From Aedes albopictus (Eukaryota > Arthropoda > Insecta > Diptera > Culicidae): a stretch of DNA of 64,000 nucleotides. The position numbers and the translations under genes were made by a program. The DNA is taken from NCBI RefSeq assembly GCF_035046485.1, contig NC_085138.1, positions 20,961,440-21,025,439 of the forward strand, in the 5' to 3' direction. The notes below the pieces were generated by a model. That model had not been told where the DNA came from, ran no database searches, and saw only the letters and a program-made list of their open reading frames with translations. Positions 41,220 to 52,374 of this stretch are shown here, one piece after another; the first letter of the stretch is position 1, and every line of letters begins with the position of its first letter.

Positions 41220-43060
41220 CAATTTACCCAAGAACTCAAGGATGACGCGTAGTGAGAGGGAGCGCAGAGTTCCAGGAAAGTGTACTTACTAGTTTTGAAA
41301 TGACGTTCAGTGCCATCCCACAGAAACTTGCCCTTTCACAGATACGAGAAATCTCGATAAAGCACGTTGATTCGGCGATCCTGCTGGACAGGAAACATGA
41401 AGTTTCGAGTCAAGAATACGACGACGGCAACCTGCCACCAGCATATGGTACGAAGGACCAACAAACAACGGAAAAAAGCTTTGAATCATGCCGACAGAAA
41501 TCAGGGGATAGATACCATGCAATCCGAGTATCAAGCGTTATGCGACAACGAGACGTGTTGTCTTGTTGACCTTCCCAGAGGACGGAAGCCGTTGAAAAGT
41601 AGGCTTACAAGCTCAAGACGAATGAAGACGGTACGATTTAACGCTACATGGCCAGATTGGTGATAAAAGGATTCTCTTAAGCTAAGGGTGTAGGTTATAC
41701 GGCAACTTATGCGCCTGTTGCTCGTTACGCCACGATCCGATATCTTTTGGCGCAGTCGGCAGAACGGGGTCTTCATGTACACCAAATGGACGGGGTTAAA
41801 GCATTTCTACAGGGAGACTTGAACGAAGAGCAAATTTATATGGAGCAGCCAGTTGGTTTCCAAGACGAGCGTGCCCCGGGCAAGGTTTTGCAAATTGAAG
41901 AAAGCTCTACGGACTCAAACAAGCGAGCATCGTGTGGAATAAGAAGCTGCACAGCAGACTGAAGCGTATGGGAGAAAAATTGAAGGCAAACTGATTTATA
42001 ATTCAGTAACAAATTTTGAAAACGACGTATAATCAATGCTTTACCATTGATTATACGTCGTTTTCAAAATTTGTTACTGAATTGGTGTGTACGTAGACGA
42101 TTTTCTAATTTTCGCAAATGACGAGAAGATGATTGAAGATGTAAAGCGCCAGCTTAGTGAAGAATTCAAAATGAAGGACATAGGAAAGGCAGAACAGATT
42201 CTCGGGCTGCGCGTGATCAAATCAAAAGATGTTGTTTCTATCGATCAAAAACGGTACATTGACGAATTTTTGGAGAAGTTTAATATGAAGGATTGTAACC
42301 CAGTTTCTGCTCCTCTTGATACAAATCAACGACTTTCCGAAAAAAATGTGTCCTAAAGATGATGACGAAAGAGAGAAGATGCGAAAGATTCCATTCCGTG
42401 AGCTGGTAGAAGGACTACAATCCATTGCATAATGTACAAGACTTAATATTAACCATGCAGTTAGTGCAATGAGTAGCTATTTCAGTGATCCTCGGTTTGC
42501 TCATTGGACAGCGGCAAAACGAATACTTCGATATCTCCGTGGTTCCAAAATCTGCAAGATGACGTACAGGAAGATTAGTGATTTCAAGTTTTCTGGCTAT
42601 AGTGATGCGGATTGGTGTAACGACCCCGAAACTCGTCGTTCCTACAGTGATTATGTCTTTCTTCAGAGCGTTGGAGCAGTGACATGGAGTTCTTGGAAGC
42701 AATCAATCGTTGCCCTTTCAACAACAGAAGCGGAATATACGGCATTATCATCGGTTATTCAGGAAATCATCTGGTGGAAAGGATTCCTAGGAATTGCCGA
42801 TCCGGTAACCATCAAATGCGACAAAAAATGCAATCAACCTGTCTGAAAAGGAAATCGGATATTCGGCAAAAACTAAATACATTGACATCAGACACCATTT
42901 CATCAAAGAGCAATTGGAATTGAAGTCAATGAAACTAGAACAACATCCCTGTAATTTACAAGCTGTGGATATTTTCACAAAGGCGCTATCTGGCTCAAAG
43001 TTAATTGAAAACAGGAAGCAACTAGGTGTAATATGAAATTCCGCTTAAGGGGGGAATTTA
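41220..43060 (+). pseudogene. Decayed copia element, 3' part (reverse transcriptase, RNase H, end)
   Basis: RT pieces: VHQMDGVKAFLQGDLNEEQI and YMEQPVGF (41780-41860), then, after the palindrome at 42000-42083, YVDDFLIFANDEKM with the catalytic YVDD (42087). FKMKDIGKAEQILGLRVI follows. RNase H: SGYSDADWCNDPETRRS and STTEAEYTALSS (42590-42760). After a stop the C-terminus reads HKGAIWLKV-like, near 43000. A purine run (AAGGGGGGAATTT at about 43048) could be the polypurine tract. Confidence 0.8.
42000..42083. repeat. Perfect 39-bp inverted repeat with 6-nt loop
   Basis: 42000-42038 and 42045-42083 are exact complements, with loop CTTTAC between them. The arm starts AATTCAGTAACAAATTTTGA. The palindrome replaces part of the copia RT just before YVDD. 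Confidence 0.9.
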
Positions 43061-43229
43061 TTACAGTGCGCGTTATTGTTACTTTGTTAATAAAATCACT
43101 GAAAATGTCTACTTAAGAACAAGATTAGCTCTACTGCACGAAATGGAACTCATGCACCCATAATGGCTCAATGTTAGTGAAATGCCATGTGCCCCTTTCT
43201 GAGCTGTGAAAACGAAGAACCTCATGCTC

Positions 43230-43340
43230 TTGTTCCCATGATATTCACAGCAGTGAGCCACAGTTGAGTGTGGTAAGCATCTGTGAATTCTATCCTAAGG
43301 TCGTAGGTTCGATGCTGGATGTTGGCAATTTTTTTTTCAA
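43230..43340 (+). mobile_element. tRNA-like SINE fragment
   Basis: A weak A box (GAGTGTGGTAAGC) and a B-box-like GGTTCGATGCTGG near 43305, followed by a T run. Immediately upstream of the Feilai copy. Confidence 0.4.
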
Positions 43341-43395
43341 GAAAAATGTCGACAAATCTTGTCTGCTATTGTTTTGATCTTGTAATATCTTAACG

Positions 43396-43651
43396 GGGGG
43401 TCTCCAGTTAGCTTAGTGGTTAAGGCTATGGATCGCCAATCCGGAGACGGCGGGATCGATTCCCGTTCCGGTCGGGAAACTTTTTTCGACTCCCTGGGCA
43501 TAGTGTATCATTGTACTTGCCACACAATGTACAAATGGCAGACAAAGAAAGCCCTTTAATTAATAGCTGTGGAAATGCTCTAAGAACAGTTGAAGTTGAA
43601 GAGAGGCAGGCCAAGTTCCAATGCGAACGTCGAGCCATAAAGAAGAAGAAG
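43396..43651 (+). mobile_element. Feilai-type SINE, full length
   Basis: A box TAGCTTAGTGG (43409-43419), B box GGATCGATTCC (43453-43463), body and GAAGAAGAAG tail. An 11-bp target duplication ATATCTTAACG flanks it (43385-43395, 43652-43662). Transcribed by RNA polymerase III if active. Confidence 0.9.
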
Positions 43652-43815
43652 ATATCTTAACGAGCTTTTATAGAGAAATTTACCATACTAGATTTTGCTA
43701 TTATTTCTGATCTTTTACCTATTATAACAATCAAACCAATAACAGTTTTTGTTCTTCAGTAATTCATTCAGTAATAACTGAATATGCTATTCATTAGATG
43801 TTTCCACCTACTCGG

Positions 43816-44327
43816 GAATCGATGAGATCGTGATAGAAGCGATTGAACGCGACTGTGATTTGACCGATGATGCTGCCCTACTAGCTCAACGGCACTCTGA
43901 CATGCAGAGTAAGCTCAATGACCTAACTGAACACTTCTCTGTGGTTAGATCATCAATGTCAGCAAGACCAAATCGTACATGAAAAAGAGTGGATGGAATG
44001 ACGAAAGGTTTCGATGAAGAGCACAGAGGAATTTTGGAGAAGAATGCAGCGGGGGCGGTAATGCTGCAGCATGAAACATGGCAGAATGTGAAACAATAAA
44101 AACATGAGCGGAAGCGTCAAATCCACCTCTTTCGTGATAAAGAACGCCACCTGAAAGAAGCGAAGTACGAACAACTGGAATTTTGCCATAAGCTCAAGAC
44201 ATTCTACAAGGGACGAAAGGGGAAAGAGTTGATGCTTGAAAGGTGAAAGCAGCACTTCGATGAGTTCCTGAGTGGCGCGGAGAACGTTGGCAAGGGGGAC
44301 CAACGGAACGGAAGAAACGATTAAGTT
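43816..44327 (+). pseudogene. Decayed coiled-coil reading frame of unknown origin
   Basis: One frame runs about 170 codons with three internal stops and no frame change. It has IDEIVIEAIERDCDLTDDAA, LLAQRHSDMQSKLNDLTEHF, then FDEEHRGILEKNAAGAVMLQ, ERHLKEAKYEQLEFCHKLKT and KQHFDEFLSGAENVGKGDQR. The composition is charged and helical (coiled-coil-like) and unlike the retroelement proteins around it. It could be a fragment of a processed host-gene copy or of an unfamiliar element. I do not recognise the family. Confidence 0.45.
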
Positions 44328-44349
44328 AGTGCATCACAGAGCTGGAATT

Positions 44350-45250
44350 AACCAACTCCCACGCTGAGAGAAATTAAAGATCCTTACCATATGGTGGGCG
44401 TTGGATGTGACCGATGTTAGAAAGCTACTGCTGCAAACCCAGTGTTATAGCGGTGAATTGTTTGACTCAGTTTTTCCATAATTTAATGTAGAATGAAATA
44501 CACGACATCACAGTACCTAAATTTCGTAAAATGTGTGTTTTTGAATAGAAAACCGTACAACAAACGTACACTTTGGTAGATTACATTGGTTATTTAATAA
44601 TTTGGATCAATTAGCCTAAATTCGATAAGTTTTGTGCAGGTCCTGCTGCCTTGACTTTCAGTGCTATAAATTTCGATAAAATTTTGCAATTTAAATAATG
44701 TGCAAGCTATGATCACCAATCACTAGTCGAACACACGTGTGCACGTGTATATCGACGAGAAATCTAGGAAATTGCTCTACTTTTATAGTTACATGACGTG
44801 TAGTATAATATTCGCTGCCATTGTCAAAAATATGCGTTTCATCCTATGCAAGAAAGGGGTTTTGAGGGCAACAATTCTCCTTCGTAGATAAATAGAACTT
44901 ATCTGTAGTTTATAGATTTGGATTTAGATAAACGCCCGGATAATCCACAACAAACGAGCGTCTGTGCTCAAATTAAGCCTATAATAAATAGTATATGTTT
45001 GATGTATAGTATAATGTACTCATAATAAATAATGCTTCAGTTTTAAATAAACAAAAAGCCGGTTAACAAAAAAAAACGGAAAAATAGCACTGGAGTTCTT
45101 AAACGCTAGTAAATAGAGCTGCATAGCAAACGGGCAAATAAATATGCAATTCAAAAAACGTTGTAACGGAAAACGACATTCAAAAACCGCGCGATCTCAG
45201 AGTGTCTATTTGTCGATTTTCACATCATGCCTGGCCTGCCATCTTTCTTC
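44350..45250. other. Intergenic or 3' UTR of the zinc-finger gene
   Basis: AT-rich DNA downstream (on minus) of the zinc-finger stop codon. I found no clear minus-strand polyadenylation signal that I could defend. Confidence 0.4.
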
Positions 45251-46360
45251 CTAAATTAGCATAATATTCTCCTCGACGTTCAGCAGCTTATCGCCAATCT
45301 CGTTGGACGAATCGTTGGTCGACATCAGATTGTTCTGCCACTTGAGCTGTTCCTCGTCGAACGACAGCTCGGCGTCCAGTTTCTCCTGGATCTGGTCGAA
45401 CGACGTCTTGAACCGCTCGTCGATCAAATTGTACGGCTGGATGGAACTGTTGTCGTCAAACTCGTAGTTCTCGATCGAAATGTTATCGAACAGATTGTCC
45501 AGCATTATCTGACTATCGATCGTGGTTGGGGCTCCACCGCTGCCACTTGCCCCTGGGGGCGGCGGTGGCATTGAGTGGCTACTACTGCTACTGCTACTGC
45601 TACCCTCACCCATCCCTAGCGACCTCTTTCGCAGGTACTTTAGAGCCCCATTGCCAGTGATGGTCGCCGCACCAACATACCGCAACTCCGACCCGACTAC
45701 GTTGGTCGCTTCCACGAGTTTGATTTTCTTACCCTCCTCTCCCCCTAAACTACTACCAGCCCCATTGCCTATTTGGATTACCTGCTGTTCCTCGGATCTT
45801 CTCTTGAGAGTATTTTCTTCTTCACCGTTGAGTCGCTGTTCGCCTAATCGAGCAGTCTGCTGCTCGACTCCATGAAAACCGTTGGAATCCTCGACGTCTA
45901 CTAGTGTGGTTTGATGAAGCTGACTACCACCCTGGTAGGCGGTCAACATCTCCTCCGGTTGTGCCACTTCATGCATCACGTGGCTTACCGAACCGTTTGT
46001 CTGCTGCTGCTGATGTTGTTCGACGATAGCAACACTATTCTCCAGCAACTGTTGCTGTTTCTGCTGCTGAAGCTGCAACTGTTGTTGCTGTTTCAGCAAC
46101 GCTTTGGCCTGCTGTTTGGCGCACTTGTTCCTAATTTTGCGCTCATTTTTCACGAACAACTCCTGCAGGATCTTCTCATCCTTCACGATCAGCGTGCTGA
46201 TGAATTTGTTCATCTCCTCCTTGGGGGGCGCCCGCTCCGGATGAACCATGTTCAGATGCTTCCGGACCGAGGTTTTCGCCTTCAGCGGCGACCGGTCGCA
46301 GTAGGGGCACATGTAGTACGTGCTGTCATGCATCTCCATGTGGCGCTTCAGTTGGTAGTT
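45251..46360 (-). CDS. C2H2 zinc-finger protein, terminal coding exon
   Basis: On minus the exon begins right after a pyrimidine-rich tract and CAG (46361-46363 on plus), and ends at TAG (45251-45253): about 369 codons. It opens with NYQLKRHMEMH, the end of a finger whose cysteines must be in an earlier exon. A complete C2H2 finger follows (CPYCDRSPLKAKTSVRKH, then LNMVH). Next come a helical stretch (EKILQELFVKNERKIRNKCA), a Gln-rich tract, Ser and Pro runs, and an acidic C-terminus with FDNISIENYEFDDNSS. It is probably a nuclear DNA-binding regulator. The codons and composition are host-like, with no decay. I cannot name the orthologue. Upstream exons are not visible; some could lie in or beyond the N gap. 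Confidence 0.85.
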   Translation of the reverse strand, partial: NYQLKRHMEMHDSTYYMCPYCDRSPLKAKTSVRKHLNMVHPERAPPKEEMNKFISTLIVKDEKILQELFVKNERKIRNKCAKQQAKALLKQQQQLQLQQQKQQQLLENSVAIVEQHQQQQTNGSVSHVMHEVAQPEEMLTAYQGGSQLHQTTLVDVEDSNGFHGVEQQTARLGEQRLNGEEENTLKRRSEEQQVIQIGNGAGSSLGGEEGKKIKLVEATNVVGSELRYVGAATITGNGALKYLRKRSLGMGEGSSSSSSSSHSMPPPPPGASGSGGAPTTIDSQIMLDNLFDNISIENYEFDDNSSIQPYNLIDERFKTSFDQIQEKLDAELSFDEEQLKWQNNLMSTNDSSNEIGDKLLNVEENIMLI

Positions 46361-46380
46361 CTGCGATTGGGGTGAGAAGT
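46361..46380 (-). promoter_or_regulatory. Splice acceptor of the zinc-finger terminal exon
   Basis: Minus-strand ACTTCTCACCCCAATCGCAG ends at 46361, directly before the exon. Confidence 0.8.
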
Positions 46381-46504
46381 AAGTTCGAATTAACCTTTTG
46401 TAAAAATAATTACAAGAAAGCTGTTATGATAGAACAGATTACAGATTATGTACAATGAATTCTCAACCAAAAACAATTATTTCCTTCATTCATGATGATT
46501 TGAT

Positions 46505-46845
46505 CCGGGAGAAGGAAACGGCCAAGAACATCTAGGCGACGATGGAAGGTGTCTACGCCAAGAAGTCGATTTCGTCATAAACACTCATATGCAAACAACT
46601 CGCAAAACTCAAAATGGCGAAAGATTCGGCCATCAGGGACCGTCTGAAGACCTTCGTCCGGAAACTCAAATCTGCGGGAGCGAATCTTGAAGAACGCGAT
46701 TAGGTTTCGTAGCTGTTCGTTACTCTTCCGGAATCCTACGATCCGTTAGTGACAACTTTGGAAAACCCTGGACGAAGACAAATTTACCCTGGTTGCCGTA
46801 TACAACGACAATACCAACGAACTCGAGATCCTGCGTTGAAAGTTA
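46505..46845 (+). pseudogene. copia gag scrap
   Basis: KSISS, then KMAKDSAIRDRLKTFVRKLK, SAGANLEERD, LFVTLPESYDPLVTTLENPG: the UBN2/copia gag pattern, with stops. It lies in the first visible intron or upstream flank of the zinc-finger gene. Confidence 0.7.
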
Positions 46846-47150
46846 TTTAGCAGGATCTACAGAAGGAAAGTTTTACAAATAAAGTTTCTCAATTAAACCC
46901 CGGCTCTAAACCTTTTTGGAAATTGACAAACATTTTGTGAAAGTCTCAGAAGCCTATTCCTGCGCTGAAAGAGGATAACAAAACATTATTAACTAATTGT
47001 GAAAAAGCACAAAAACTTGTCAAACAGTTTGAACGTACGCATAACTTCAGTATAATTCTCACTAGTGCAATTGAACATCAGGTTGTCCGCGAAGTCGAAA
47101 ACATTCTCAATCATGAGAACATTTTCGACAATTCATTGGGCACTGATTTG
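46846..47150 (+). pseudogene. Jockey-clade non-LTR fragment, cut by the gap
   Basis: LNPGSKPFWKLTNIL, KPIPALKEDNKTLLTNCEKA and QFERTHNF are the linker between endonuclease and RT of Jockey-type elements. It ends at the N run. Confidence 0.65.
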
Positions 47151-47650
47151 NNNNNNNNNNNNNNNNNNNNNNNNNNNNNNNNNNNNNNNNNNNNNNNNNN
47201 NNNNNNNNNNNNNNNNNNNNNNNNNNNNNNNNNNNNNNNNNNNNNNNNNNNNNNNNNNNNNNNNNNNNNNNNNNNNNNNNNNNNNNNNNNNNNNNNNNNN
47301 NNNNNNNNNNNNNNNNNNNNNNNNNNNNNNNNNNNNNNNNNNNNNNNNNNNNNNNNNNNNNNNNNNNNNNNNNNNNNNNNNNNNNNNNNNNNNNNNNNNN
47401 NNNNNNNNNNNNNNNNNNNNNNNNNNNNNNNNNNNNNNNNNNNNNNNNNNNNNNNNNNNNNNNNNNNNNNNNNNNNNNNNNNNNNNNNNNNNNNNNNNNN
47501 NNNNNNNNNNNNNNNNNNNNNNNNNNNNNNNNNNNNNNNNNNNNNNNNNNNNNNNNNNNNNNNNNNNNNNNNNNNNNNNNNNNNNNNNNNNNNNNNNNNN
47601 NNNNNNNNNNNNNNNNNNNNNNNNNNNNNNNNNNNNNNNNNNNNNNNNNN
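47151..47650. other. Assembly gap, 500 N
   Basis: Exactly 500 undetermined bases, so the gap length is probably a placeholder. Confidence 0.98.
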
Positions 47651-48865
47651 GCCTAACCGGGTGCGATTCAGGTCTATCGGTCGATGACCAACACTGGCAA
47701 CGGAGATGGATGGGAGAGCTTGTACACTCGATCGGTCGCAGTTATCGGTACCTGACCACCACGGGTGACTTGGGCTGATGGGATGATTGCTCACCGTTTC
47801 CTCCAACGTGATAATATCCCGAGTTTTCCGACGTGGTAATCGGTCCCTGACCGAATACTCCGAATTAAGATAAATGGTGTTTGAGAATCTGAAGTTGTAG
47901 TCCGATCATTCATTAGGCCCACTTCCTGATGGTGTCCGGGGCTCTGCAGGGCCTCAGAGCTAGGGTCTGAATTCTATAAGGATCCCGAATAAAAAATACA
48001 GTAGAAAAACCGAACGTTGTATTGTAGCAGTACTATTTAGAACCATATTTTTACAATAGACAACACTGTAAAAATAAAAAATACAAAAACAATTAGATGT
48101 AATGTAAAACACCGTACCGTGAATTGGGTTCTTTAGGGGTATCCAGATTATTGCATAATCGGAATCTTTGTCCAAAAATGAGTCGATATCCAAAATTTCA
48201 TATTTTTTGGTGCCCGGGAACTATTTTTAAAAGGCATTTAAAGTTTGTATGGGGAAATTTTTTTGTTCGGGATGAACTGTCACTTTATCGATTGAACTGT
48301 CATTCTATCCACGGAAATTAAAACTGTTTTGTTTAGTTAACCATCAAAACAAAGGAATTGGAACGCAATAAAATCACCTTAGACTCAGAAAATTGAGCTC
48401 TTTCAATTAGGCTAAACAAAATGGCAATATTTAATTCACTAAACAACCCAATTGTAAATAAGATTTTTACAATATATTATACAGGTTGTTAAGTATCGTA
48501 ACAATATAAAAAAATATTTTTCTTCATATATATTTTTTTGCAAAACCATACATTTTATTGTTAATGAATTGTTCAAAATACTGATTCGTGGGTTTAAATA
48601 TACCGTACATTGTATGGTACATGAATGGTTTCAAGCAATAAAATGTACCGTAAATAAATTATTTCAAATTGTAATTTCACTACTGGTTATACATTTAATT
48701 AAATGGTTTTGGAATGGTTTTCTTTTGTTATGTTGTATTGTTTTACATTACATAAACCATATATTGTAACATTATCTTGCCATTTTCCTCCTGTTAATGG
48801 CATCTTAGGCTTATTAGATTTATTAGAATGCGCTTTGGGAATTATCCAGAGCGTTTTGGATAACC
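47651..48865. other. Non-coding, AT-rich, short palindromes
   Basis: 47651-47960 is moderately GC-rich and may be a 3' tail of the non-LTR element before the gap. 47990-48770 is AT-rich with palindromes such as ACCGTACATTGTATGGTACA. No gene. Confidence 0.4.
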
Positions 48866-49361
48866 CTTCATATCTAGATTGAGTTTAAATAAGGGCGAAA
48901 GTAACATGAGAGAGTTCTCTTCATCGACCCTCTCTTCTGCAAATTAAAGTGACAAGATGCAAATAGGGTCCTAAAATTAGAGACGAAATCTCGCTTATAT
49001 TGAATAATACGATCAAGCATGGTATTCTAATCGGAATTGTACTTCACTCGAACTTGAAAAACAAAGGAATAGTGAGAAAATTCGAAATAAGTAAAATGGT
49101 AAATAGTTCTACTTTGACATTTGAGGTCAACCTTGTGTGACTGAGCTCGACATTTTTCGCACTGGGATTTCAAAAATGTTCCTATCTGACATACACGGTG
49201 AAAAAAATCACTCAAAGTATGTGTTATAAGCTAGGGACGAGACAAAAGGCTAAAAAAATAAAAAAATATATATTTTCAACTACGGTTAATAAAAACGTCA
49301 AAAAATGAGTAAATATGTACTCTTGAACCATACATTATGGTTTAAAACAAGAATCCTGATA

Positions 49362-49629
49362 CCGTCTACCCTCGTTGGTTTGACCGCATCTAATCTGAAC
49401 ACTTTTTAATTTGACCCCCTCTAATCTGCACATCGTTCAAACTAAAAATGGTTCAAACGTCATTCTGCTCATGGAACGTGGTGAAACGGAACGCAGAATC
49501 AAAACAAAACTGCAAAAAGGGTTACCATCAGGGTGTTTCTCGATGCTCATAGGGTTACTAGAAGTTCATATTAAAAATGAACCCCGTTGGTTTGCATGAG
49601 GTGTCGTTCAAACCAACGGGGGTAGACGG
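49362..49629. mobile_element. 268-bp MITE
   Basis: The ends CCGTCTACCCTCGTTGGTTT and, inverted, CCGTCTACCCCCGTTGGTTT are flanked by TA (49360-49361, 49630-49631). The frame across it is a by-product. Confidence 0.85.
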
Positions 49630-50399
49630 TAGAACTTTAGGAGCCTATTCAATAGAACTTTTATACACTTAGACGCTAGATTGCATCGCAACCTACCCGC
49701 ATAACCATGAACCATACTAGTACTGTATACTACACTGTTTACAACTATTCCCTACAGTATCTCAACAGTGTCACATAACACCCAAACTAACAATAAACCA
49801 ACAGTACCACAAACGTTTTCAACAGTGTGACAGATGGTTATCGAGCAAATTACAGTATGGGAAATAGGCGGTTAAGTTATGTTACAATAAAAAAACGCGC
49901 ATTTTCTCGAACAAAATTTTTCGATTACAGTTTGTCAAAAGGTCAATATACTATCCATTTTTTGCTCATTCTACTGATTAGCAAACAGTTCTAGAGCAGT
50001 GGAACCATAAAATTAAAAGAAGAATAATCGATGTATGTGTAATTATCACTTTACAGTTTCATACAGTTTTAACAACAATATGGTATACAGTTGTGTTTGT
50101 CCTATGAGTGAATTAAATGCAATTATTGCGTATTTTTTCACTACTGGACACTTTAAGATTACGGAAACGTAAAAAGAACTGCGTGATTGAAATCAATCCG
50201 TTATTTATTCAAAGAACCTTATTTTCTCAAAAATCGAAGAAAAGAGTAACTCAATTTGAAGTAATCCCGCAATTTTTGATAACATTCAGCTAGTGTCCAG
50301 CAGGAAAAGTGGTGCACTTTAAATAAGAAAAAAAAACACTCGTTGGCAAAAATCATTTCATTTAAAGCATTAAAATTGTACAATCAAAGCTTATCCAAC

Positions 50400-50930
50400 T
50401 AAACTAACTTTCACAGCTGCAAACGTATCATCAGGGAGTCCAGTTCCTAGATACCTAGGAGGTTCTTGTAGTATTCTTCCACGTCCAACAGTGGCCCTTC
50501 GAATCGACAAGAATCAGCGAAAACTTTTCCTGGTCCGTTGTTTCCTCGAAAAGTCGGCATATCTATTATCCGGATCGAATGCTTCCCGCAGTAATTTTAT
50601 CGGAAAGTGTGTTCCGTGACGTTATTCAGGTTATTCCGAACTAGTCGAATCGCAGGCACACTTCAAGCCTCGCTTCAAGCCATCGAATTTCGTTCGAACA
50701 CCCTTTTTAGTTGCCATCCGGCGGCATATAAAAGTTCCGCAGACTTCCTGACGGAACCGGATCAAATTTTGCTGCAGGTAAAAAAAAAACAAATAAGTAT
50801 CAGCAAGAATGCAAACGTAATGAATTTACTTACCAAATTCCTGTTGCTGGTGGAGGCTTCAAGTTTAACGAATAATTTCCTATGGTTTTTAATTTTCTGC
50901 CGATTAAATTAATTTAATCATCGCGTTAAA
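50400..50930. other. Moderately GC-rich stretch without supported gene
   Basis: It carries some open frame (50607-50912), but no motif, conserved composition or splice logic that I can defend. It lies within the 48870-51502 repeat-bounded region. Confidence 0.3.
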
Positions 50931-51502
50931 TCGGCTCTCGAGTTAAACTAAAACAAAACGATTTTTCGGTACTGTCAGAGCGAGGGTGCATGTGGGAAAG
51001 TCGATATGAAAATAAACATCATTCACAAATACTGATGTGCGGCACTATTTGACAAATGGTTGAGTAAAGGCTCAACGTTGTGAAACGCATATGTAGAAGT
51101 GTGTTTTGCAAATAGAAGATGCAACAGTTTCACAAAAGGTGATCTCACAGTAAAATGGTGTATGATGAGTTTTCATGGTCATATCATTTGACAATGTGTA
51201 AACACTATAATATATTGTTACTGATTGGTATGAATTATTGATACTGTTCTTCATAGTATGATGCATCAGACTTTATATTGCTCAACCTAAAAGCAACTGT
51301 ATGTGATAGGATAACCTCAACAAATAGAGGACATTTACTGTTTGGAACTTAAGACAGACTGTATATTGCTATGCGGGTAGCGATTTATGATAAAAAAGTT
51401 CAACCATACTTGCATCTTGTCACTTTAATTTGCAGAAGAGGGAGTCGATGAAGAGAACTCTCTCATGTTACTTTCGCCCTTATTTAAACTCAATCTAGAT
51501 AT

Positions 51503-52056
51503 ATAGGATCGCCCACGTCTAAAGTGTAGTACGCACCTCAAAAGTACTGTGGAAAAGGATAGGACAAGAAACGGTCAAGAAATGATTTCGTTGTCAAAAT
51601 TTCTTGAGCGGTCCGCAGCTGGAAAGAAATGAAAATTGTGTAACGCTCGTAACGCCTGCCGGGCAAATCAAATGGAGCTGTCACTTTTCCTTGCGGAAAA
51701 ATATTCCGTTCAATTATTCCTCAAGGAAAAGTGACATTTTTTCCCATACTAATCAGTTGTCAAAATTCCTTTGGTAATTAAAGGGATTTTTTCTGGAGTG
51801 CTTTTCTTACCAGGTGCATACCAGACTTAAGTCTGAGTTAGTCTCTGATTGCATTAACAGTTGAAGCTTAGGCTCCCATGCCCCACCAGCCAGATAACCG
51901 GGTTTTGCAAACTTGGCATTATTTGTGGCAACACTTTGAGCGGCATGATGGAACTATGCCGAGCGCGCTAAGTGTTATTAGACCACTAATGTAGTTGCAT
52001 GAAGTGGGTGACGAGGTACATAAGTATCATTACAGCGTGCTTAACTGTTATTGCAA
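51503..52056. other. No gene seen
   Basis: Holds a partial foldback (CACTTTTCCTTGCGGAAAAA against TTCCTCAAGGAAAAGTGACA, 51679-51735). Confidence 0.45.
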
Positions 52057-52058
52057 TA

Positions 52059-52372
52059 CAGTGAGGATTCGCTCGTTGGGTCACGACTGCGCCCCGATTA
52101 GCGAATCGTGTTCGTTCGTTGGGGCAACTGACAACTGATCAAAATGCTCTAGACACACGCAAGTGACGAGCAATACGTCACGAAACACTCACATACTTGC
52201 GCAAACGGTCTGTATACAGGAGCTGCGATGCGACGACGGTCAGACGTCAAACTCGTTTTGACATCGATTTTGACATTGACAGTGCTTTTTAGTTGGGTTT
52301 TGCCCCAGCTAGCGAACATCCAACCATCGAGATAGCCCATCTAACGAGCCGCCAACGAACGAATCGGGACTG
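52059..52372. mobile_element. 314-bp MITE
   Basis: The ends CAGTGAGGATTCGCTCGTTG and, inverted, CAGTCCCGATTCGTTCGTTG have TA on both sides (52057-52058, 52373-52374). Confidence 0.85.
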
Positions 52373-52374
52373 TA

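Larger units (their letters stand above)
48870..51502. mobile_element. Element bounded by 91-bp inverted repeats, with nested insertions
   Basis: 48870-48960 (ATATCTAGATTGAGTTTAAA...) and 51412-51502 are inverted copies with few differences. The interior holds the MITE 49362-49629 and a stretch with CTACCCGCATA ends (49693-49703, inverted at 51370-51380). 48962-49010 also recurs inverted at about 54155-54212. No transposase. Confidence 0.6.

Noticed and set aside
45522..46375. Plus-strand frames opposite the zinc-finger exon
   Set aside because: Shadow frames: Leu-rich because they are antisense to Gln codons; the minus frame has a C2H2 finger and splice acceptor.
47065..47806. Long frames across 47151-47650
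   Set aside because: They are translations of undetermined bases.
50607..50912. 101-codon plus-strand frame
   Set aside because: No domain, low complexity near the end, no splice or codon support.
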